Source: DATATB01 sp036268995
GTDB taxonomy: Bacteria > Planctomycetota > Planctomycetia > Pirellulales > PNKZ01
Direction: 5' to 3'
Length of the DNA: 64,000 nt
Assembly: GCA_036268995.1 (NCBI GenBank)
Contig: DATATB010000048.1
Coordinates: 1-64,000 of the forward strand
The position numbers were made by a program, and so were the translations under genes. The notes below the pieces were generated by a model. It was not told the DNA's origin and searched no databases. It worked only from the letters and a program-made list of their open reading frames with translations. Positions 58,128 to 64,000 of this stretch are shown one piece after another. Positions within the stretch are counted from its first letter, which is position 1, and every line of letters begins with the position of its first letter.

Positions 58128-59132
58128 CCATCCGGCCACATCCCTGGCCCAGTACGTAATGATGATGCTCGCGCCGGCGCGGCGCATGGCGGTGAGCGAT
58201 TCGAGGACCACGGCCCGCTCGTCGATCCAGCCGCGAGCGGCGGCGGCTTTGACCATCGAGTATTCACCCGACACGTTGTAGGCGGCCAGCGGCACGCCGG
58301 GAAAGTGGTCGTGCACGCTGCGCAGGATGTCGAGATAGGCCAGGGCCGGCTTGACCATGATGATGTCGGCCCCCTCGGCCAGGTCTAGCTCGACCTCGCG
58401 GAGTGCCTGATCGGGGTTGCCGGCCGGGTCCATCTGGTAGCTGCGGCGGTCGCCCATTTGCGGGGCGCTCTCGGCCGCTTCGCGAAACGGACCGTAAAAC
58501 GCGCTGGCGAACTTGGCCGCGTAGCTCATGATCGGCAGATGCGAAAAGGCGGCTGCGTCCAGCGCCCCGCGGATCGCCCCGACCATGCCGTCCATCATGC
58601 CACTGGGCGCGACGAGATCGGCCCCGGCCCGGGCATGGCTCACGGCCTGGCGGCCCAGCAGTTCGAGCGTGGCATCGTTGTCGACGTCCATCCGCCCGGT
58701 CGACTCGTTGATCACGCCGCAATGTCCGTGATCGGTGTATTCGCAGAAGCAAACATCGGTGACGACGAGCAGCTCGGGCGCCGCCCGCTTGGCCACTCGC
58801 ACCGCTTGCTGCACGATGCCCTCGTCGCTGGTGGCATCGCTGCCGTGGGCGTCTTTGGCCGCCGGAATGCCGAACAGGATGATGCCGCCCAGACCCAGGT
58901 CGGCCACGCGTGCGACTTCCTCGCGGAACATGTCGAGCGAAAGCTGAAACTGACCCGGCATCGAGGCGATTTCCTGCCGGATGCCCGAGCCGGCCCGCAC
59001 GAACATCGGATAAACCAGATTCTCCGGCCGGATGTCTGCCTCGCGCAGCATGGTCCGGAGTTGTGGCAATTGCCGCAGCCGCCGCAGTCGGATGGACGGA
59101 AAGCGGCCGGAGGATGGGGGTCGAGCGGACAT
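58113..59132 (-). CDS. hemB: Delta-aminolevulinic acid dehydratase (porphobilinogen synthase)
   Basis: The 339-residue enzyme condenses two 5-aminolevulinates to porphobilinogen in tetrapyrrole synthesis. Signatures are VTDVCFCEYTDHGHCGV with the zinc cysteines C128, C130 and C138, LVAPSGMMDGMVGAIR, MSYAAKFASAFYGPFREAAE with K207, IIMVKPALAYLDIL with the Schiff-base lysine K261, and AYNVSGEYSMV. The Zn-type cysteine triad is intact. The last four codons are part of an ATGATGAATG repeat, so the natural C-terminus seems altered by it. It is divergent from the PrpD-like gene. Confidence 0.95.
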   Translation of the reverse strand: MSARPPSSGRFPSIRLRRLRQLPQLRTMLREADIRPENLVYPMFVRAGSGIRQEIASMPGQFQLSLDMFREEVARVADLGLGGIILFGIPAAKDAHGSDATSDEGIVQQAVRVAKRAAPELLVVTDVCFCEYTDHGHCGVINESTGRMDVDNDATLELLGRQAVSHARAGADLVAPSGMMDGMVGAIRGALDAAAFSHLPIMSYAAKFASAFYGPFREAAESAPQMGDRRSYQMDPAGNPDQALREVELDLAEGADIIMVKPALAYLDILRSVHDHFPGVPLAAYNVSGEYSMVKAAAARGWIDERAVVLESLTAMRRAGASIIITYWARDVAGWGNDE

Positions 59133-59245
59133 ATTGCCGTGAGCTCTGGGGACTGGATGGCGCGATTCAATTTATTCTACATTGGATGCGGCCGCGGCCG
59201 AACGAGCCGCGACCGTAAGACAGCGAAATTCCGGATAAAAATCTT

Positions 59246-60772
59246 ATGGCCGACGAATTTCTCACGCTTGCCCGCGATCAGAACCAGGCCCGAGGGTTGG
59301 CCGAATACGGCCTGCGTTTTCTGCACGGCGAGTTGGGCCGGCCCGACGAGCAAGTGCTGGCCCGGCTTGAGCGGTTTCATCTGGACAGCATCGCCTGCGG
59401 AGTCTCGGCCCTGGCGGCCGGTGCCAATGCTCCGAGCGTGCTGCGGCACGAAGCGCTCGAATATCGCCTGCCGGCCAATGCGACGGGCGCCTGTTGCTTG
59501 GGCTCTCAAGTTCCGGTCATGCCGGAAAAGGCGGCGCTGGCCAATTCGTCGGCCGTACGCGAGTGGGACGCCAACGGCACGAATTTCGGCTACAACCCAC
59601 AGCGCGGGCATACGCGCGGCGAGTTCGGCCACAACGACTATTACCCCGTGGCCATTGCCGCCGCCCAGGTCGCGCGGCTCGATGGCCGGATGGCCTTGCG
59701 GGCGATGCTCGTGCTCGACGAGATCCGCGGCCGGCTGGCCGAAGTCTTCGCGCTGAAAGACCATAAGATCGACCACGTGGTCTACGGCGGCATCGGCTCG
59801 GCCGTCGTTTACGGCGCCTTGCTGGGAGCCACGGTCGATCAGATCGAGTCGGCGCTGGGATTGCTCGTGGCGCATTACATTCCCTTTCGCGCCATTCGGG
59901 CCGGCAAGCAACTCTCCGATTCCAAAGGCGCGTCGGCCGCCATCACCACCGAAATGGCGGTGAGCAGCGTCCGCCGGGCAATGCGTGGCTTCGTCGGCCC
60001 GGCCGATATCTTTCGCAATCCCGAGGCGATCTTTTGCCTGTTCGAAAAACCGGCCCAGCCCGGCACCAGTCCTTTCGATCTGGATCTAGCCACGGGTGGT
60101 TCGGACTTTGCCGTGATGGGCATGCACTTCAAGCTCGGCCTGTACGAGCACCAGTCGGCCGGTGCCATCCAGGGGCTGATGGACCTGCTTCACCAGTATC
60201 CAAAACTCCTCGACGACGAGTCGGCCTTGCGGCACGTGCGGATTGCCATCTATCAGCCGGCCTTGGGCATCATCGGCGATCCGGCCAAACGCGACCCACG
60301 CACGCGGCAAAGCGCCGACCATTCGATGGTCTACATCATTGCCACGCTGCTACGCAAAGCGCTCGAAAGCCATACAGCCGGTTGGCGCGAGCTGATGCTC
60401 GTGCCGGCCGATTACGACGCGCAGGCACTGGTGCATCCGCTCACGCGCCGGTTGATGGAAAAAATCGAGTTCGTGCATGGCGGGCCAGAATACGACGCCC
60501 GCTATCCAGACGGCATTCCCACCTCGCTCGAGATCGAACACGCCACGCTCGGCAAGCTCGCCAGCGGCCTGGTCATGTATCCCGAGGGGCACGCCCGCAA
60601 CACCAGCGGGCATCTCGACGCGCTGCTCGAACACAAGTTCCGCCTGCTGGCCTCGATGGGCGTGGACGACGTCGACGCCCTGCGCGACCGGTTCAGCAAC
60701 TTGGGGCGAAAGACGGCCGCTGAAATTAAAGGTCTGTACGATTTTCGCATTCGAGGGCTGGCCGACGCGTAA
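59246..60772 (+). CDS. MmgE/PrpD-family protein
   Basis: The 508-residue protein has family motifs near the N-terminus (LERFHLDSIACGVSALAAG), in the centre (AEVFALKDHKIDHVVYGGIG, YIPFRAIRAGKQLSDSKG), and in the C-terminal half (DHSMVYIIATLLRKAL, EYDARYPDGIPTSLEI). The family includes 2-methylcitrate dehydratase of propionate metabolism and cis-aconitate decarboxylase. prpB and prpC are not in the window, so the substrate is not certain. It starts 113 bases from the divergent hemB. A GC-rich hairpin follows its stop codon. Confidence 0.88.
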   Translation: MADEFLTLARDQNQARGLAEYGLRFLHGELGRPDEQVLARLERFHLDSIACGVSALAAGANAPSVLRHEALEYRLPANATGACCLGSQVPVMPEKAALANSSAVREWDANGTNFGYNPQRGHTRGEFGHNDYYPVAIAAAQVARLDGRMALRAMLVLDEIRGRLAEVFALKDHKIDHVVYGGIGSAVVYGALLGATVDQIESALGLLVAHYIPFRAIRAGKQLSDSKGASAAITTEMAVSSVRRAMRGFVGPADIFRNPEAIFCLFEKPAQPGTSPFDLDLATGGSDFAVMGMHFKLGLYEHQSAGAIQGLMDLLHQYPKLLDDESALRHVRIAIYQPALGIIGDPAKRDPRTRQSADHSMVYIIATLLRKALESHTAGWRELMLVPADYDAQALVHPLTRRLMEKIEFVHGGPEYDARYPDGIPTSLEIEHATLGKLASGLVMYPEGHARNTSGHLDALLEHKFRLLASMGVDDVDALRDRFSNLGRKTAAEIKGLYDFRIRGLADA

Positions 60773-60775
60773 ACC

Positions 60776-60797
60776 CCCACGGACCGCAGTCCGTGGG
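60776..60797 (+). terminator. Hairpin after the PrpD-like gene
   Basis: CCCACGGAC and GTCCGTGGG form a nine-pair stem with a CGCA loop, four bases after the stop codon at 60770-60772. There is no clear T tract, so it may stabilise the transcript end or be a dispersed palindrome. Confidence 0.45.
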
Positions 60798-60957
60798 CTT
60801 GTGGGCGTGGAATCAGAACGGTTCGGCGCGACGACAAATTTGCTTGACAGGAGTCGTGGCGTGCGGAGATAGTGAATTCACTTTACTGCCTCCCTCCACG
60901 CCTCTTTCCCACGCCCGGCCGCCATTTGGCCATCCGCTTCGAGCAGGAGAAATGAAT

Positions 60958-62334
60958 ATGCCCCCCGTCGACCGCCGGCGTTTTTTGAATACATCCGCCC
61001 AAACGGGGATCGCCGCGCTGGCTGGAGTCGCCACGCTGGGCTCGAGCCCCAAACCGGCCCGCGGTGCACGGCCGATTTCGGCCAATGACAAGATCACGCT
61101 GGCGATCGTGGGCATCAACGGCCGCGGCCGCGTGCTGGGGCCCGGCTTTGCCGAGCGGCCGGATTGCCAGGTGGCCTACTTGTGCGACGTCGAGACGTCG
61201 GGCTATGGCCCGCGCAGTGCGGACATCGAAAAACTGCAACACAAGGCGCCACAAACGGTCCAGGACTTCCGCCGGGCGCTGGATGACAAGAGCGTCGATG
61301 CCATCGTCGTGGCCACGCCCGACCATTGGCACGCCTTGGCCACGGTCTGGGGCTGCCAGGCCGGCAAGCACGTGTACGTGGAAAAGCCGGTCAGCCAGTC
61401 GCCGTGGGAAGGCCGCAAGATGGTCGAAGCCGCGCGCAAGTACAAACGCGTCGTCCAAGCCGGCCTGCAAAACCGCAGCGCGCCGTACAACTTCGAGGCC
61501 AAGGCCTACATCGAGTCGGGCAAGCTGGGACGCATCCACATGTGCCGCGTCTACAATCAAAAGCCGTGGCCCAACCGCCCCAAGGTGGCCGACGCTCCCA
61601 CTCCCGCTTCGCTCGACTGGAACATGTGGCAAGGCCCCGCGCCCGAGCACAATTACAACGTCAACCTGCACCGCTACTGGAACCATTTCTGGCGTTACTC
61701 GGGCGGCGACATCATCAACGACGGCATTCATCAGATGGACCTGGCCCGCTGGCTCATCGGCCGGGATTATCCCAAGGCCGTGTACTCCACCGGCGGCCGC
61801 TTTGACGAGCCGGGCGTGGCCGAAACGCCCGACACGCAGGTGGCCGTGTACGACTTTGACGGTCTGACGATGACCTTCGAACTGACGCTGTACGCGAACT
61901 ACATGATCAAGAGCGACATGGCGCTGCGCGACACGGACGAATATCCGTACTGGCCGCAGAACGGCACGCGCGTCGAGATTTACGGCACCGAGGGGCTGAT
62001 GATCGCCGGCCGGCATGGCGACGGCTGGCAGGTCTTTGGCCGCACCAAGAACCGCAAGCCGGTGATCGTGGCTCAAGGCAACAGCAACTTCCCCGATCCC
62101 GAGCACAAGGCGAATTTCTGCGAAGCGATTCGCGAGAACAAGCTGCCCAACGCCGACATTGAGCAAGGCCACCGCAGCACGCTGCTATCGGAGTACGCGA
62201 ACATCAGCTACCGCCTCGGTGGACAGAAGCTGTTGATCGACTCCAAGACCGAAACCTGCATCGGCAACCCGCAAGCCAACGCCATGCTTAAGCGCGAGTA
62301 CCGCTCGCCCTGGATCGTCCCGGACTCGGTATAA
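60958..62334 (+). CDS. Tat-exported Gfo/Idh/MocA family oxidoreductase
   Basis: The 458-residue precursor starts MPPVDRRRFLNTSAQTGIAA, with a twin-arginine signal (RRRFL). The Rossmann domain has AIVGINGRGRVLGPGFAE, CQVAYLCDVETSGYG, VVATPDHWHALATVWGCQAG and YVEKPVSQSPWEGRKM (the EKP active-site motif). This family oxidises or reduces sugars and inositols with NAD(P); exported members are frequent in planctomycetes. AGGAG (from 60944) is only a few bases before the ATG at 60952 but well spaced for 60958, so the latter is chosen. A LacI-type regulator lies 590 bases downstream and could be related. Confidence 0.9.
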   Translation: MPPVDRRRFLNTSAQTGIAALAGVATLGSSPKPARGARPISANDKITLAIVGINGRGRVLGPGFAERPDCQVAYLCDVETSGYGPRSADIEKLQHKAPQTVQDFRRALDDKSVDAIVVATPDHWHALATVWGCQAGKHVYVEKPVSQSPWEGRKMVEAARKYKRVVQAGLQNRSAPYNFEAKAYIESGKLGRIHMCRVYNQKPWPNRPKVADAPTPASLDWNMWQGPAPEHNYNVNLHRYWNHFWRYSGGDIINDGIHQMDLARWLIGRDYPKAVYSTGGRFDEPGVAETPDTQVAVYDFDGLTMTFELTLYANYMIKSDMALRDTDEYPYWPQNGTRVEIYGTEGLMIAGRHGDGWQVFGRTKNRKPVIVAQGNSNFPDPEHKANFCEAIRENKLPNADIEQGHRSTLLSEYANISYRLGGQKLLIDSKTETCIGNPQANAMLKREYRSPWIVPDSV

Positions 62335-62368
62335 AGCGGGCCGTGCCGCTGACGGACTGGTGCTGTTG

Positions 62369-62524
62369 ATGGAGGTCGCTACTGTGGAGCCCGAACCCCA
62401 GGACGAAGCGCCGAATGTCATGGACCTCATCACGCATTTTTACGACGGCTTGGATGAGGTTGAGGTCGAGGAGATTGACGCGCTGATCAAAACGCGGGCG
62501 AATCTGACCCGGCCGCTTCGGTAG
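62369..62524 (+). CDS. Small acidic protein of unknown function
   Basis: A 51-residue frame MEVATVEPEPQDEAPNVMDL then ITHFYDGLDEVEVEE and IDALIKTRANLTRPLR. It is very acidic in the first half and has a predicted helix in the second. It lies 34 bases after the Gfo/Idh/MocA stop on the same strand, so it could be read as part of that transcript. There is no clear ribosome binding site. I do not recognise it. Confidence 0.45.
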   Translation: MEVATVEPEPQDEAPNVMDLITHFYDGLDEVEVEEIDALIKTRANLTRPLR

Positions 62525-62559
62525 GCGGGAGCGCAGAGGGCGCACGAAGGTGTGAGCGC

Positions 62560-62794
62560 CTTATTTGCAGGTCCTGCATGGCGGGTTTTCCGTAGCCCAG
62601 TCCCTTCAGGGCTGGGTTTACCATCACCGAAATCGCATCTTCCCATTCCGATGCGGCCGGCGGCCGCATCGGAATGGGAAGAAGGTTTGGTGCGGGCAAG
62701 TGCCCCCAGCCCTAGAAGGACTGGGCTACGGAAAAGAATGGCGGGAAGCCGCCGCCTCGCAGATAGCAATTTCCCACCTACTTTCGAGACGCCC
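62560..62794 (-). repeat. Nested palindromic element, copy B
   Basis: The inverse of copy A at 30045-30283. It carries the same end CTTATTTGCAGGT, TTCCCATTCCGATGCGGCCG with its inverse (inner palindrome), GTAGCCCAGTCCCTTCAGG at one side and the opposite arm CTAGAAGGACTGGGCTACGG, and CTTTCGAGACGCCC at the far end. It lies between a small acidic ORF and the LacI-type gene. No ORF is carried. Confidence 0.85.
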
Positions 62795-62920
62795 ACACGA
62801 CCCGCGAGCGGCAGCATCCTAGATTAAAAACCTTGACGCCCGCAGTCATCCTTTGTACTCTGATTACACGATTAATCGTCCCGCCGAATTTCCTCCCGCC
62901 CGGCCAAGATAAAGTCCATC

Positions 62921-63946
62921 ATGCCTGCGCCTGCCGCACATGCCGTGCGTTTGATCGATGTGGCCCGCGCGGCGGGCGTGTCACGCGTGGCGGCGGCGCA
63001 TGTCCTCAATGGGGCGGGCAATGGCAGCGTGCGGGTCGCCCCGGCTACGCGCGAGCGCGTCGAGCGGATCGCCCGAGAGTTGAACTATCGGCCCAATCGG
63101 GCGGCCCAGCAGTTGCGCGGCGTGCCCAGCGGGCTGATCGGCGTGATCTTCGACTCGCAGTGGCCCACGAACTTTCAGCGGCTGTCGCTGCTGGAGCAGG
63201 CCGGCATTGCCTGTGGGCTGCGGTTCATGGTCGGCCAGGTGCATGGCGACCCGCGGTTGGTGGCCCAGTATCTCGACGATTTCCAGTCGCGCGGGGTGCA
63301 GGGCATCTTGTGCGTCGTCGATTTGCACCGCCGCTATTACGACGAAATGCGTCCGCTGTTTGCGGGCCGCCGCGACGTGATCTTTCATGGCCGGCCGCTG
63401 GTCGAGGGATCGAGCTGCGTGCGCGTCGACACGGCCGATGGTATCCGGCAAGCGGTGTCTCATCTGCTCGACCGCGGAAGGCAGCGGATCGGCCTACTGC
63501 TTTCGAGCTCAAGCGATCAGTACATGCAGTTTCGCCGCGACGGCTACGAGGCCGAGCACGTGGCCCGGGGACTGGCGGTCGAGCCGGCCTTGGTGTGGTG
63601 TGCCGAGGCCGAGACGGGCATTCCCGACCAGGCGGCGCTGGATCGGGCCGTCGACTTGCTAGTGCGCGATGCGCAGGCCGACGCGATCATTGCCGCCGAC
63701 GACGTCTGGGCCGTGCGGCTGATTCAGCGGCTCAAAGCGCGTGGCGTTCGCGTGCCCGATGACGTGGCCGTGGTCGGTTACGACAATCTCGACCTGGCCA
63801 CCGTGATCGAACCGGCGCTCACGACCATCGACCAGCAGCACGAAAGCTACGCGCGTGAGGCGATCGACTTGCTGCTGAACCTAGGCCACTCGCCGGCGAC
63901 CACCGCGACGGTCAAACCCAAGCTCATTGTGCGGGAGTCGACTTGA
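62921..63946 (+). CDS. LacI-family transcriptional regulator
   Basis: The 341-residue protein has an N-terminal DNA-binding helix-turn-helix (VRLIDVARAAGVSRVAAAHV) followed by the hinge-helix region (ERIARELNYRPNRAAQQLRG). A periplasmic-binding-protein-like sensor domain follows (IGVIFDSQWPTNFQRL, QGILCVVDLHRRYYDE, RIGLLLSSSSDQYMQFRRDG, DAIIAADDVWAVRLIQRLKA, VVGYDNLDLATVIEPALTTI). Such proteins repress sugar-utilisation genes and are released by a sugar or sugar phosphate. Its target is unknown; the next gene begins immediately after its stop codon. Confidence 0.9.
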   Translation: MPAPAAHAVRLIDVARAAGVSRVAAAHVLNGAGNGSVRVAPATRERVERIARELNYRPNRAAQQLRGVPSGLIGVIFDSQWPTNFQRLSLLEQAGIACGLRFMVGQVHGDPRLVAQYLDDFQSRGVQGILCVVDLHRRYYDEMRPLFAGRRDVIFHGRPLVEGSSCVRVDTADGIRQAVSHLLDRGRQRIGLLLSSSSDQYMQFRRDGYEAEHVARGLAVEPALVWCAEAETGIPDQAALDRAVDLLVRDAQADAIIAADDVWAVRLIQRLKARGVRVPDDVAVVGYDNLDLATVIEPALTTIDQQHESYAREAIDLLLNLGHSPATTATVKPKLIVREST

Positions 63947-64000
63947 ATGACGAGCAAACCCTTCGGCCGGTGCAACCGCTGGTGGCTGTCATGCCTCGCC
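63947..64000 (+). CDS. Start of an unknown gene, partial
   Basis: An ATG directly follows the TGA stop of the LacI-type gene (63944-63946) and reads MTSKPFGRCNRWWLSCLA to the window end. The Arg then Trp-Trp-Leu and Cys-Leu-Ala pattern could be the start of a signal or lipoprotein peptide. Too short to identify, and co-transcription with the regulator is likely. Confidence 0.4.
   Translation, partial: MTSKPFGRCNRWWLSCLA

Overview
The window looks like chromosome from a high-GC member of the Planctomycetota, most likely a Pirellulales-type organism. The reasons are a cytochrome of the kind common in that phylum, a Ser/Thr kinase carrying DMG in place of DFG, FG-GAP proteins, small proteins with an N-terminal ELEERIAPS motif, Tat-exported Gfo/Idh/MocA oxidoreductases, and a very rich set of palindromic intergenic repeats. 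This placement is inferred from gene content. No rRNA or tRNA gene was recognised, and there is no CRISPR array, insertion sequence or prophage.

Layout. 1-1.4 kb: start of an ATP synthase operon on the minus strand (two small membrane proteins, then atpB, cut by the window edge). 2.2-4.7 kb: a DUF4912 protein with a heptad NGK repeat and a UvrB/UvrC-motif protein. 5.1-13.6 kb: larE, a di-heme c-type protein, an FG-GAP/hydrolase fusion, an FAD oxidoreductase, thiO and a glutaredoxin-like protein. 14-16.8 kb: a membrane-anchored Ser/Thr kinase and an HExxH protein. 17.3-21.2 kb: three tandem paralogous small proteins sharing an ELEERIAPS leader, followed directly by a fusion of a PqqD-like domain, an M50 membrane protease and a HlyD-type adaptor. 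This is the best candidate for an undescribed system, a peptide maturation/export locus. 21-34 kb: a PHP protein, an esterase, a PLP enzyme, a PhoR/PhoB-type two-component pair, an ATP-grasp-like protein, an EEP nuclease with cardiolipin synthase, and a serine protease with a coupled 40-aa ORF. 35-40.7 kb: a second, three-gene M50/HlyD cluster (GAF-HlyD, HlyD, PqqD-like-M50-HlyD). 40.9-54 kb: carbonic anhydrase, PDZ protein, phosphopantetheinyl transferase, glgX, a second trypsin-like protease, a PEP-hydrolase-family protein, an ABC ATPase with a large membrane partner, and a MazG-like protein. 54-64 kb: a TPR/peptidase protein, PII, a receiver-like protein, hemB, a PrpD-family protein, a Gfo/Idh oxidoreductase, a LacI regulator and the start of one more gene.

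The two M50/HlyD loci share the domain order PqqD-like, HE(F)xH, NPLL..DGYY and barrel-sandwich hybrid. Neither has an ABC ATPase next to it. In the first locus the putative substrates are adjacent. In the second no leader-bearing peptide is seen nearby, so it may act on substrates encoded elsewhere.

Intergenic space is occupied by at least ten families of imperfect palindromes or terminal-inverted-repeat elements, several present in two or more copies within 64 kb. Some have been captured by reading frames and give spurious N-terminal extensions, so several starts given here are downstream of the longest possible ORF.
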